Positions 45,889 to 54,785 of a stretch of 64,000 bases of DNA are shown one piece after another (the stretch's first letter is position 1; the number at the start of each line of letters is the position of its first letter). The stretch is taken from positions 186,001 to 250,000 of the forward strand of contig CAVQMU010000010.1 in NCBI GenBank assembly GCA_963713695.1, in the 5' to 3' direction. The notes beneath the pieces are model-generated. The model ran no database searches and was not told the origin of the DNA. It worked only from the letters and a program-made list of their open reading frames with translations. A program made the translations under genes and the position numbers. This DNA is from Rhodoblastus sp963713695 (GTDB lineage: Bacteria > Pseudomonadota > Alphaproteobacteria > Rhizobiales > Beijerinckiaceae).

Positions 45889-46659
45889 ATGAGCGACATC
45901 ACGATTTTCGAGACGCGCGGCGACATCGCGCATTTCATCTTCAACCGGCCGCAGGCGCGCAACGCCCTGACCTTCGAGATGTACGAGCAGCTCTACCAGG
46001 CGGTGCTGAAGGTCGATGGGGACAGGTCGGTCAAGGCTCTGCTGATCTATGGCGCCGGCGGCAAAGCCTTCGCGGCGGGAACCGATATCGCCGAGTTTCG
46101 GGTACTCGGATCGGCGCAGGACGCCGTCGATTACGAAATCAAGATCGAGCGCATTCTTTCCGCTCTGGAAAAATGCCGCGTCCCCACCCTCGCGGCGATC
46201 GCCGGCGCCTGCACGGGGGGAGGCGCGGCCATCGCCGCATGCTGTGACCTGCGGCTTTGCGGGGATGACGCCAAGTTCGGCTTCCCCATCGCCCGCACGC
46301 TCGGCAATTGCCTGTCCGTCGCCAATTACGCCCGGCTCGCGGAGCTGATCGGTCCCGCGCGGGTAAAGGACCTTTTCTTCACGGCGCGGCTGATCGGCGC
46401 GGAAGAGGCGAAACTGTTCGGCCTCGTCGGCGAGATCGTCGCTCCCGACGCCCTGCTTGCGCGGGCGGAGGAACTCGCGCGCACGGTGGCGGGACATGCG
46501 CCGCTGACCCTGCGCGCCACCAAGGAGGCGCTGGCGCGGCTGCGCCCACCGGCGGAAACGGGGGAGGACCTGGTGATCATGTGCTATCGCAGCGCCGATT
46601 TCCAGGAGGGCATGGAGGCCTTTCTCGCCAAGCGGCCGCCGCAATGGCGCGGCGAATAG
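45889..46659 (+). CDS. Enoyl-CoA hydratase/isomerase (crotonase) family protein
   Basis: A 256-residue crotonase-fold enzyme. The oxyanion-hole segments are KAFAAGTDIAEF and the Gly-rich GACTGGGAAIAACCD. In the second segment, the positions used as catalytic Glu in hydratases are hard to place, so reaction type (hydratase, isomerase or hydrolase) is open. ATG 45889 is used, with in-frame TTG 45877 just before. The methyltransferase begins nine bases after its stop, so they form an operon. Confidence 0.9.
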   Translation: MSDITIFETRGDIAHFIFNRPQARNALTFEMYEQLYQAVLKVDGDRSVKALLIYGAGGKAFAAGTDIAEFRVLGSAQDAVDYEIKIERILSALEKCRVPTLAAIAGACTGGGAAIAACCDLRLCGDDAKFGFPIARTLGNCLSVANYARLAELIGPARVKDLFFTARLIGAEEAKLFGLVGEIVAPDALLARAEELARTVAGHAPLTLRATKEALARLRPPAETGEDLVIMCYRSADFQEGMEAFLAKRPPQWRGE

Positions 46660-46668
46660 GAGGCGCTT

Positions 46669-47442
46669 TTGCCGAAAAGCCATGAGGAACTGACCGCTGG
46701 CCAGTTCGGCGCGCAGGCCCAGGCCTATGTGGAAAGCGCCGTCCATGCGGGCGGCGCCGATCTCGATGCGCTCTCGCGCCTCGTCGCGGCGGCGGCGCCG
46801 AGCCATGCGCTCGATCTTGGAGCCGGCGGCGGTCATGTCGCCATGGCGCTGGCGCGTCATGCGCGGAAAGTGACTGCGCTCGATCTTTCGCCGGAAATGC
46901 TTCAGGCGGTCGCCGCGCAAGCAAGCGCAAAAGGGCTGCAAAATATCGAAACCGTCCTGGCGGCGGCGGAGAAACTGCCTTTCGAGGCGGAAACCTTCGA
47001 TTTCCTCGCCAGCCGATTTTCCGCCCATCACTGGCGCGATTGTTTCGCCGGATTGCGGCAGGCGCGGCGCGTGCTGCGTTCCGGCGCGTCCGCCGTCTTC
47101 ATCGATATCGTCTCGCCGGGACGGCCGTTGCTTGACACCCATCTGCAATCCCTCGAATTGCTTCGCGATCCCTCGCATGTGCGCGATTACTCGACGGCCG
47201 AATGGATCGCGGCGCTGACGCAGGCCGGATTCGCGGTCCAGGCCTGCCGGACCTGGCGGCTGCGCATGGACTTCGCGGTCTGGACCGCGCGGATGCGCAC
47301 GCCGGCGCCCTTGTCTCTCGCGATCCGCATCCTGCAGGAGAAGGCCGATCGCGAAACACGCGCGCATTTCGCGATTGAGGACGATGGTTCCTTTTGGCTC
47401 GACGCGGCGATGTTCGAAACCTTGGCCGCGGACGGAAGCTGA
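46669..47442 (+). CDS. Class I SAM-dependent methyltransferase
   Basis: A 257-residue methyltransferase with the SAM-binding motif ALDLGAGGGHVAMALA, motif II VTALDLSPEMLQ and motif post I LPFEAETFDFLASRFSAHHW, closest to UbiE/COQ5-like small-molecule enzymes. The start is TTG at 46669, spaced eight bases from aggagg; a nearby ATG is out of frame. Co-transcribed with the crotonase. The methyl acceptor cannot be inferred. Confidence 0.88.
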   Translation: MPKSHEELTAGQFGAQAQAYVESAVHAGGADLDALSRLVAAAAPSHALDLGAGGGHVAMALARHARKVTALDLSPEMLQAVAAQASAKGLQNIETVLAAAEKLPFEAETFDFLASRFSAHHWRDCFAGLRQARRVLRSGASAVFIDIVSPGRPLLDTHLQSLELLRDPSHVRDYSTAEWIAALTQAGFAVQACRTWRLRMDFAVWTARMRTPAPLSLAIRILQEKADRETRAHFAIEDDGSFWLDAAMFETLAADGS

Positions 47443-47783
47443 CGTCGCGGCGGCGCTGATCGCGCCTCAGGGCGGCGTTCGCACGGAATTGAAGCGCTTT
47501 TTCCGGCCTTGATGCCGGGGCCGTGGCGCGCCTTCAGCTTGCGTTCATGTTGATTTTGGTATCTTTGGTATTACCTTAGGTAATTACGCTAACCTAGCGT
47601 AATACTTTCCTGAAATTCATGATTAACATCTGATTAAGTTGCGCGATAATTGTATATTGATATTTGTATAAACACGAAAACCACCACAGCGAGCGACAGG
47701 CAAGTATACGCCTTTCAAATTATTCTTTGATGCTGGTGGAAGCCAAGGCTTGGCCTTGGAATCTTGTGCATTGTGAGAGACTG
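47443..47783. other. 341-bp AT-rich promoter region before the XRE gene
   Basis: It contains no gene. It holds two adjoining palindromes (47570-47603), described separately, and an AT-rich tract (gataattgtatattgatatttgtata, 47645-47670) likely to include the promoter of the XRE regulator. The frame of that regulator is open back to 47664, but the true start is 47784. Confidence 0.6.
47570..47603. promoter_or_regulatory. Tandem palindromes upstream of the XRE regulator
   Basis: ATTACC-TTA-GGTAAT (47570-47584) overlaps the start of ATTACGCTA-ACC-TAGCGTAAT (47583-47603). Both are perfect dyads with 3-base centres, 15 and 21 bases long. Two adjacent dyads suggest cooperative binding by a dimeric regulator, perhaps the product of the next gene. 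Confidence 0.6.
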
Positions 47784-48170
47784 ATGAAAACGCCGAATTA
47801 TATAGATCGCCACGTCGGAACCCGCCTGCGAATGCTCCGCATAAAACGCAACATGTCGCCGCAGGCCCTCGCGGAGGCGGTTGACGTGACCGTGGAACGT
47901 CTGGCGGATCTGGAAGAAGGGCGCGAGCGCATCAGCGCCGACTTCATGCGCAAGCTGTCGCGGGTCCTGCGCGCGCCGCCCTCCGAATTCTTCGCCGGAC
48001 TGGCGCGCGGCGGCGCCGCCTCGCCGCCCGCGCCCCCCGAAATCTCGCCGGCTGACCAGGAAAAGCAATTGCTCAGGGATTTCTCCCGCATCCGCGACGC
48101 GAAGTCGCGGACGCTCATCCTGACCCTGGTCGCGGCCTACGCCGAATTCGGCGATGTCGAGGAACAATGA
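47784..48170 (+). CDS. XRE-family (Cro/CI) transcriptional regulator
   Basis: A 128-residue cytosolic regulator. The helix-turn-helix spans residues ~10-65 (GTRLRMLRIKRNMSPQALAE, DLEEGRERISADFM). A short proline-rich linker (ASPPAPPEISPAD) and a helical tail (LLRDFSRIRDAKSRTLIL) resemble small Rhizobiales regulators of the SinR-like type. ATG 47784 follows a gagaga ribosome site. The AT-rich upstream region carries tandem palindromes that may be its operator. It is convergent with the MCP gene. Confidence 0.88.
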   Translation: MKTPNYIDRHVGTRLRMLRIKRNMSPQALAEAVDVTVERLADLEEGRERISADFMRKLSRVLRAPPSEFFAGLARGGAASPPAPPEISPADQEKQLLRDFSRIRDAKSRTLILTLVAAYAEFGDVEEQ

Positions 48171-48205
48171 TGTCGCAAGCGCCGATCAGCTCTCATCGGC
48201 AGCAT

Positions 48206-49906
48206 TCACGCCGCGCGCACGGAGTCGAGGAAGCGATTGACCTCCGTGCGCAGCTCCTGCGCCTGTCGGGTCAGTTCCCGCGACAACTCCAGCATCTGCA
48301 TGGACGACGCGGATGAGCCGCGCGCCGTCTCCATGACGCCGCCGATATTGGCGGCGACCTGACGCGCGCTTTCCGAGGCTTCCTGGATATTCTGCGCGAT
48401 TTCCTGGGTCGCCTCGCCCTGCTGGTCCACCGCCGAAGCGATTGTCTCGGATATCGCGCGCACCTGGTCGGTGGTCCGGACGATTGCGGAAATGACGCCT
48501 GCGGCGTTGTTGGTCGAATTCTGGATGCCGGCGATCTGCGCCGCGATTTCCGCCGTGGCCCTGGTCGTCTGTTCGGCCAGGCTCTTCACTTCCTGCGCGA
48601 CGACCGCAAAGCCCCGTCCGGCTTCGCCCGCGCGCGCCGCTTCGATGGTCGCGTTCAGCGCGAGCATGTTGGTCTGTCCCGCGATATCGGTGATGAGGCT
48701 GACGATGCCGCCGATCTTTTCCGCCGCCGCCGACAATTCCCGCATCAGCACGTCGGTCTTTTCGGTCTGGGCCGCGGCCTCGGCGGCCATGCCGCGCGAG
48801 CGCTGCACATGGTCGCGGATTTCCTTCACCGAATAGGTCAGCTGCTCGGTGGCGGAAGCGACCGAGCCGACATTGCCGGAGGCGGTCTCCGAAGCGGCGG
48901 CGACCGTGCCGGCCTGGGCCGCCGTTTCAGCCGCCGTGTCCGTCATCAGCGTAGCCGTGCCCTGCATTTCGGTGGCGGCCGACGACACCCGGCCGACAAT
49001 GGCGTTGACGGTGCGGTCGAAGGTTTCAGCCAGCGACGCCAGTATTTTCTTGCGGTCGGCCTCGCCCTGGACGCGCGTCGCCTGCGCCTGCTTTTCAAGT
49101 TCGCGCGCTTGCGTCATCCGGTCCCTGAACATGTCGAGCGCCCGCGCCATGTCGCCAATCTCGTCCCCGCGCCCGGCGCCTTCGACGCTCACTGAGAGAT
49201 CGCCGGAGGCAAGCCGCCGCAGGGCGTCGGTCGCGGCGCCGATCGGCGCGACCAAGCCAAGGATCAGGGTGATCGCCATGCCTCCATTCATGACCGAGCC
49301 AAGGATGAGGGCGCCAAGGAAGATCATGCGCCGCTGCGCATATTGCTCCGCAATGGCGTCGGAAGCTTCCTTGCCGCCTCTCCCGTTGAAAGCGATCTCT
49401 TTCTGCAGGACGTCGGTCACGGCCTTCTTTGCGGCGAAATCGGCGTTGAGGAAAAGGTCCTTGGCCTGGGCGTCTTCGCCTTTGGAAGCTGTCTCCATGG
49501 TCTGGAAAGCGGAAGCGCGGAATTTCGGCCAGAGCTCGGAAAACTGCTTCATCAGCGCGACGTCTTCAGTGCCGGGCGTGATCAGCGGCTCGAAATCCTT
49601 GTAGGCCGCGTCCACGGCCATTGCCGCGCCCTTGAAGGCCAGCTCCGCCGCGGTGACGCGATCGGCGGCGCCGCCGTAGACCATCAACAGCTTTGATTCC
49701 TTGATGCGGAATTCCTGCACGGCGTCTTGCAGCGCGGCGATCTTTTCGATCGAGGGCAGCCAGTCGTCGCGCACGGCCTCGGAGGAGGCGTTGAGATTCG
49801 ACATCTGCGCGAGCGCCAGCAACCCCAGGCCGACGAAGGCGAGGGTCGCCAAGGCGAAGACCGCCGTGATCTTGGTGCGAATGCCGATGTCTCGCAAAAA
49901 TTGCAT
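48206..49906 (-). CDS. Membrane methyl-accepting chemotaxis protein (4HB-HAMP-MCP)
   Basis: A 566-residue chemoreceptor. TM1 (FALATLAFVGLGLLALAQM), a ~150-residue four-helix-bundle periplasmic sensor, TM2 (FLGALILGSVMNGGMAITLIL), a HAMP domain with IGDMARALDMFRD, and a signalling domain with tip GQTNMLALNATIEAARAG. ATG 49906 (MQFLRDIGIRTK) is the natural start; the frame is open to 49954. The ligand is unknown. Its signalling tip differs from the soluble MCP at 15349 (NATIEA versus NAGVEA), so they are not recent duplicates. Confidence 0.93.
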   Translation of the reverse strand: MQFLRDIGIRTKITAVFALATLAFVGLGLLALAQMSNLNASSEAVRDDWLPSIEKIAALQDAVQEFRIKESKLLMVYGGAADRVTAAELAFKGAAMAVDAAYKDFEPLITPGTEDVALMKQFSELWPKFRASAFQTMETASKGEDAQAKDLFLNADFAAKKAVTDVLQKEIAFNGRGGKEASDAIAEQYAQRRMIFLGALILGSVMNGGMAITLILGLVAPIGAATDALRRLASGDLSVSVEGAGRGDEIGDMARALDMFRDRMTQARELEKQAQATRVQGEADRKKILASLAETFDRTVNAIVGRVSSAATEMQGTATLMTDTAAETAAQAGTVAAASETASGNVGSVASATEQLTYSVKEIRDHVQRSRGMAAEAAAQTEKTDVLMRELSAAAEKIGGIVSLITDIAGQTNMLALNATIEAARAGEAGRGFAVVAQEVKSLAEQTTRATAEIAAQIAGIQNSTNNAAGVISAIVRTTDQVRAISETIASAVDQQGEATQEIAQNIQEASESARQVAANIGGVMETARGSSASSMQMLELSRELTRQAQELRTEVNRFLDSVRAA

Positions 49907-50026
49907 GTCTTGTCCTCGGGCCGGTTCGGGCGCCGGCGGCGTGGCAGCCGGCAAAAATGATTTGGCGTCAGTGTTAAGGAAGCAATCTTGCGTCGGGCTT
50001 TCGCGGTTGCGGTCGCAATCTGATCC

Positions 50027-52051
50027 ATGTCATTTTCGCATGACGTCAGGGCGGGCATGATGGCGCGCCGCAACCCAAGGAACGTAATGAATCTTCCCGC
50101 TCCGCGCGGTCACTTTCTCCCGCGGAAAAGCCCGGCGGGGCGCGCCCATGCGCCGCATGGCGGCATGGCGACGCTGGCGCTGGGGGCGCTGGGCGTCGTC
50201 TATGGGGATATCGGCACATCCCCGCTCTACGCCATGGACCAGATTTTCCAGCCTGGCGTGGAGCGGACGGCGGCAAACGTGCTCGGCGGCGTCTCGCTGG
50301 TGGTCTGGGCGCTGACGGTCATCGTCGCGATCAAATATGCGCTGCTGGTGCTGCGCGCCCAGAACGAGGGCGAGGGCGGCGTCTTTGCGCTCTATGGCTT
50401 GCTGCACGATCGGAAGAACCGGGTCGCGCGGCTGATGCTGTGGTCCCTGATGCTGGGGGCCGGGCTTTTGCTCGGCGACGGCATGATCACGCCGGCGATC
50501 TCGGTGCTATCGGCGGTCGAGGGCCTGCAGGTTGCGACGCCCGCGCTCGCCCGCTTCGTCGTGCCCGTGACGCTTGTGCTGCTGGCCGCGCTCTTTGCGC
50601 TGCAACGGCGGGGAACCGCAGGCATAGGCAAGCTGTTTGGCCCGGTCATCGGCGCGTGGTTCATCGTCATCGGCGCGCTCGGCGCGCGGCAGGTCCTCGC
50701 CCATCCCGAGATATGCGCCGCGTTCAATCCAGTCCATGGCCTGAGTTTCCTCTGGCATGCCGGCGGCGTCCAGGCGCTGTTCATCCTCGGCGCGGTCATG
50801 CTGGTCGTCACCGGCGGCGAAGCCATGTACGCCGATCTCGGCCATTTCGGCGCGCGGCCGATCCGCCTGAGCTGGTTTGGCCTGGTCTTTCCGGCGCTGC
50901 TGCTCAATTATCTGGGGCAGGGCGCTTTCCTTCTCGGAGGCGAGCCGCTGGCCGGGGGCATGCTGTTCTATAGCCTGACGCCGCCTGTGGCGCTTTATCC
51001 GATGGTGGCGCTGGCGACGGCTGCGACCGTCATCGCTTCGCAATCGCTGATATCCGGCGCGTTTTCCCTGACCTCGCAGGCGATCCGCCTCGGCTTGTTT
51101 CCCCGCATCGCCATTCTGCACACGCACGCCGCGCACGCCGGCCAGATCTTCGTGCCCTTCATCAACTGGGCGCTGTTCTGCGGCTGCGCGCTGCTGGTCC
51201 TCGTCTTCGGCTCGGCTGCCGGGCTGGCCGCCGCCTATGGCCTCGCTGTTTCCGGCGTGATGGTCATCACTTCGCTTGCGATGTTCTCCATCGCCCGCCG
51301 CTATTGGGGTTGGGGCGCCCTCAAGACCAATCTTGTCTGGGGCGGGCTCACTGCGATCAACGGCGGTTTTCTCGTCGCCAGCTCCTTGAAGTTCATGGAA
51401 GGCGGCTTCATTCCGCTGCTGGTCGGGCTTGCCGTGTTCGCGGTCATGGCGACCTGGCGCTGGGGCCGCAAGGCGACCTTCGCCGCCTATCAGGCCAAGG
51501 ACAGGATGTCGATCGGCGATCTCGTCGCGATGCATCGCGCCAGCACGCATTTCATGGAGCGCAATGCGATCGTCATGTCGCCCCGCACGCTGAATTCGCT
51601 CGTCGACCGCGCGCCGGCGCTGATGCAGATGATCTGGGACCGCTATGGCGTGCTGCCGCGCCACCTGGTTTTCGTCGAGATCACCCATATCAAGGCGCCC
51701 TATGTCGAAGGCAGCCGTTACAAGGTGACGACCTTCCACCGCGATGGAGACAGGGGCGGGATCATGGGAGTCGAGCTGAGCTTCGGCTTCATGGAGGAGC
51801 CGGATGTCGAGCATTGGCTCGAAGATCTCGCGCGCCACAAGCAGATCGACCTGCCGCCGCACCGGCGCAGCTGGATCGTGCACGTCTCGCATGAAAACCT
51901 GCTGCCCTCGCGGCGAACGGGGCTGCTGCGGCTGCTGCGCTTCCGGCTGTTCCTGTTTCTGCGTCTGGTCTCGCGCCCGGCCTATTATTATTACGGTCTT
52001 GGCAATCGCGTGCAGCTTTCGGCGGAAATTTTCCCTGTCCGGCTGAAGTGA
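50027..52051 (+). CDS. kup: Kup-family potassium uptake transporter
   Basis: An inner-membrane K+/H+ symporter of about 650-674 residues. The KUP signature GVVYGDIGTSPLYA is near residue 65, followed by about 12 helices (LLGDGMITPAISVLSAVEGL among them) and a C-terminal cytoplasmic domain ending in VRLK. Several in-frame starts exist (50027, 50060, 50087); the basic leader before the first helix varies in this family, so the start is not fixed. No regulator or riboswitch was recognised upstream. Confidence 0.94.
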   Translation: MSFSHDVRAGMMARRNPRNVMNLPAPRGHFLPRKSPAGRAHAPHGGMATLALGALGVVYGDIGTSPLYAMDQIFQPGVERTAANVLGGVSLVVWALTVIVAIKYALLVLRAQNEGEGGVFALYGLLHDRKNRVARLMLWSLMLGAGLLLGDGMITPAISVLSAVEGLQVATPALARFVVPVTLVLLAALFALQRRGTAGIGKLFGPVIGAWFIVIGALGARQVLAHPEICAAFNPVHGLSFLWHAGGVQALFILGAVMLVVTGGEAMYADLGHFGARPIRLSWFGLVFPALLLNYLGQGAFLLGGEPLAGGMLFYSLTPPVALYPMVALATAATVIASQSLISGAFSLTSQAIRLGLFPRIAILHTHAAHAGQIFVPFINWALFCGCALLVLVFGSAAGLAAAYGLAVSGVMVITSLAMFSIARRYWGWGALKTNLVWGGLTAINGGFLVASSLKFMEGGFIPLLVGLAVFAVMATWRWGRKATFAAYQAKDRMSIGDLVAMHRASTHFMERNAIVMSPRTLNSLVDRAPALMQMIWDRYGVLPRHLVFVEITHIKAPYVEGSRYKVTTFHRDGDRGGIMGVELSFGFMEEPDVEHWLEDLARHKQIDLPPHRRSWIVHVSHENLLPSRRTGLLRLLRFRLFLFLRLVSRPAYYYYGLGNRVQLSAEIFPVRLK

Positions 52052-52140
52052 AGCTTAGGCGCGATCAAGTTTTGTTGAATTCCCGTGAGGCCCGTCTGCG
52101 GCTAAGAGTCAGGCTCGTCCCATCCTGACAGGCGGGAAGC

Positions 52141-52368
52141 ATGGCGCAAGCGACGTTCCGAACGGCAAATCTCGATCTCGCGCTGACCAAGTTGGCGGCG
52201 GGATGCGACGTGGCCTACGACGGCCCCAGCGAGGGCGTGTTTCGCTTCGAGGCGGTCAAGCTTCACGCCCTGATGTCCCGGTCGCAGGCCGCGCCCGACT
52301 TCGAGACGGCGCTGATCGCCCTGGTCGAGCAAAGCCGCCGCGCCGCCCTCGCTTGCACTGAGGCCTGA
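52141..52368 (+). CDS. Small hypothetical protein
   Basis: A 75-residue protein with balanced composition and no signal peptide or membrane segment. It is predicted helical (LDLALTKLAAGC, FETALIALVEQSRRAAL). I recognise no family. It starts at ATG 52141 after a ggcggga purine stretch, and is convergent with the GloVer-Hint gene 37 bases away. Confidence 0.5.
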   Translation: MAQATFRTANLDLALTKLAAGCDVAYDGPSEGVFRFEAVKLHALMSRSQAAPDFETALIALVEQSRRAALACTEA

Positions 52369-52404
52369 ACTCGTCCAGCGAAGAAGCCGATCCGTCGGAT
52401 GCGC

Positions 52405-54510
52405 TCACGCCGCCTGCTGCGCCGGGCTCGCGAGCAGCGCGCCGTCGCAGTCGCGGCGCAGTTCGATGCGCGACCTCAGGAAATCGACGCCCTTCGGCGC
52501 CTCGAAATGGAAGGCGTGGCGGCCGCAGCCGAGGCCGGCGTCCCGGAGATCGGCGCGGAACCGGTTGGCCAGCACGCGGCCGATGACGCAGCCATCGGCG
52601 AGGACATGCAGGCAGACCGGTGCGTCGGGCGCTCCGGCGTCGAGCGCCCAGCCCCACAGCGCATCGGATGTGACGCCTTCGACCCAGCCGCGCAATTCGC
52701 CCTGTGAGGCAGCCGCGACAATCCCGGCGCGCGCCGCAATCTTTTGGCGCGCCGCCTCGATCTCGAAACCTTCGTCGCGCCTCGGCGCAAAGGAAGGGGT
52801 GAGCCTTTTGCCGAGGGCGTCCGGATAAAGCGCGAAATAGTCCGCGACATTGTGGAACATGGCGCGGCTGTCATTGTCGATGAAGGTTTCGGCCGGGGCG
52901 CCTTCGGCGAAGATCACGTCATGGCTGAAAAGTTCGATGTGAAAATAATCAACGCGCTCGACCGCCTCCGCCTGAAAAATATTGACGCCGTTGACGAGGT
53001 CTTTCGCCTCGATCAGCACACCCTCGAGATAGAGCGCGTGATGCGGCGAAATCCACAGGTCGCGGGAGGGGATGTTGTCGCCGAGCGCCCCGGCGGCGAC
53101 GCGGATCGGCAGCACCTCGCGATTGCCGACGATGAAGCGCCCGTCATAGGAACGCGTGCCGATCCATTTGATCGGCCGTGCTTCGCCCGAAAGCGCCGTG
53201 ACGACGTGATCGCCGACCGCGAGATGTTCGACCGCGACCTCGCCGCGTTCGGTCAGAATGCGCGATCCCGCGCAATAGCAGGGGGCATAGCCCGAATCCA
53301 TGATCTCGAACACCGTGCCGTCGTCATTCGCCCCCCCTGATCCGGTCGTGCCGAACAGGTCGCCGTTGGCGTCGGCGGTCAGCCCGCCGCCGGGAGTTGC
53401 GCCGTTGGAGCCGTTGAAATCGACCAGGACGCTCGGGGCGCTGGAATAGCTCGGGTCGGCGAGCGTGCCGGTGTTCTGGAGTTCGAACACCGTGCCGTCG
53501 TTGTTCGTCCCCCCATACACGGTCGTGCCGAACAGGTCGCCCTTGGCGTCGATGGTCAGCCCGGCCAGGGGATTTGCGCCGTTTAGGCTATTGAAATTGA
53601 CCAGGACATCCGGGGAAGTGGAATAGATCGGGTTGGCGAGCGTGCCGGTGTTCTGGAGTTCGAACACCGTGCCGAGGCCGTTCCTTCCCCCTAAGTTGGT
53701 CGTGCCGAACAGGTCGCCGTTGGCGTCGATGGTCAGCCCGGCGTCGGGTTCGACGCCGTTGGAGCCGTTGAAATTGACCAGAACATCCGGGGGAGTGGAA
53801 TAGATCGGGTTGGCGAGCGTGCCGGTGTTCTGGAGCTCGAACACCGTGCCGCCGTTGTTCGTCCCCCCTTCCAGGGTCGTGCCGAACAGGTCGCCCTTGG
53901 CGTCGATGGTCAGCCCGGCCACGGGTTCGACGCCGTTGGAGCCGTTGAAATTGACCAGAACATCCGGGGGAGTGGAATAGATCGGGTTGGCGAGCGTGCC
54001 GGTGTTCTGGAGTTCGAACACCGTGCCGAGGTCGTTCGATCCCCCATCAGTGGCCGTTCCGAACAAATTGCCGTTAGCGTCGACGGTCAGCCCCGCCTCG
54101 GGCCACTGGCCGTTTGCGCCATTGAAATTCATCAGGACGCTCGGGGTGAAAAAATAAACTGGGTTGGCGGGCGTGTTATAGTTCTTGAGTTCGAACGCCG
54201 TGCCGTAGTCGTTCGTCCCCCCGAAAGTTGCCTCCCCGAACAGATCGCCGTTGGCGTCGGCGGTCAGCCCGGCGTCGGGATATCCGCCGTCCGCGCCGTT
54301 GAAACTGACCAGGACGTTCACGAGGCTGGCATAGCTCGGGTTGGCGAGCGTGCCGGTGTTCTGGAGTTCGAACACCGTGCCAGCGCCACTCGTCCCCCCC
54401 AAGTAGGTCGTGCCGAACAGGTCGCCGCTGGCGTCGGCGGTCAGTCCGCCAATGGGGTTAACTCCATCGGCGCCGTTAAATGACGTAAGGGTAATCAATG
54501 TCGGGGCCAT
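52405..54510 (-). CDS. GloVer tandem-repeat protein with Hint domain
   Basis: A 701-residue protein. Residues 6-403 hold seven repeats of 59 residues (the last is 44), each with FNG.NG...AGLT.DA.GDLFGTT..GG...GTVFEL: the 'choice-of-anchor tandem repeat GloVer' family, probably a beta-propeller. Residues ~410-560 form a Hint_2 (hedgehog/intein) domain starting CYCAGSRILT, with the histidine pair SPHHALYLEG. The C-terminal ~80 residues (WVEGVTSDALWGWALDAG) match a domain I have seen at the ends of alphaproteobacterial glycan-related proteins. No signal peptide is seen, so type I or other secretion is likely. Hint-type self-cleavage is possible. Confidence 0.9.
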   Translation of the reverse strand: MAPTLITLTSFNGADGVNPIGGLTADASGDLFGTTYLGGTSGAGTVFELQNTGTLANPSYASLVNVLVSFNGADGGYPDAGLTADANGDLFGEATFGGTNDYGTAFELKNYNTPANPVYFFTPSVLMNFNGANGQWPEAGLTVDANGNLFGTATDGGSNDLGTVFELQNTGTLANPIYSTPPDVLVNFNGSNGVEPVAGLTIDAKGDLFGTTLEGGTNNGGTVFELQNTGTLANPIYSTPPDVLVNFNGSNGVEPDAGLTIDANGDLFGTTNLGGRNGLGTVFELQNTGTLANPIYSTSPDVLVNFNSLNGANPLAGLTIDAKGDLFGTTVYGGTNNDGTVFELQNTGTLADPSYSSAPSVLVDFNGSNGATPGGGLTADANGDLFGTTGSGGANDDGTVFEIMDSGYAPCYCAGSRILTERGEVAVEHLAVGDHVVTALSGEARPIKWIGTRSYDGRFIVGNREVLPIRVAAGALGDNIPSRDLWISPHHALYLEGVLIEAKDLVNGVNIFQAEAVERVDYFHIELFSHDVIFAEGAPAETFIDNDSRAMFHNVADYFALYPDALGKRLTPSFAPRRDEGFEIEAARQKIAARAGIVAAASQGELRGWVEGVTSDALWGWALDAGAPDAPVCLHVLADGCVIGRVLANRFRADLRDAGLGCGRHAFHFEAPKGVDFLRSRIELRRDCDGALLASPAQQAA
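53302..54495 (-). repeat. Seven tandem 177-bp coding repeats
   Basis: Six full 177-base units and one shortened unit inside the GloVer-Hint gene. Blocks such as ggcgagcgtgccggtgttct recur almost unchanged in most units. The four central units are nearly identical at DNA level, showing recent duplication or gene conversion. Copy number could vary between strains or collapse in assembly. Confidence 0.92.
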
Positions 54511-54785
54511 GGCGACCTCATGAAATATGGCTGATGACGCAGCAACAACGTCGCACGCTCAAGGTGGTTGCGCAAGTCATGCCGGAAAGACGAAAAAAAA
54601 TATCGTTTCAAAGCATTTTCACGATCATTGAGCGACGACATATGCGGGCATTTACGCTCGAAAGGCGGCGCACACGAAAATGAAATAATTTTTCAGCCAA
54701 CTAAATTTAACAAGCTGGATTTGAATTCTTATGCCTTCGACGGCGACGCGCTCGCAAGTCCCGACTTTCGCACCCGCGCCCGCTT

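Noticed and set aside
50507..51892. 461-residue minus-strand frame across kup
   Set aside because: Antisense to a clearly coding, family-conserved transporter; composition is shadow-like.
53302..54495. Regular tandem repeats considered as a CRISPR array
   Set aside because: The 177-base units are coding, in frame and similar over their whole length, with no unique spacers. They encode GloVer repeats.
54498..54683. Short plus-strand frame before the GloVer-Hint gene
   Set aside because: Lys/Arg-rich with no start signal, overlapping the divergent promoter region.
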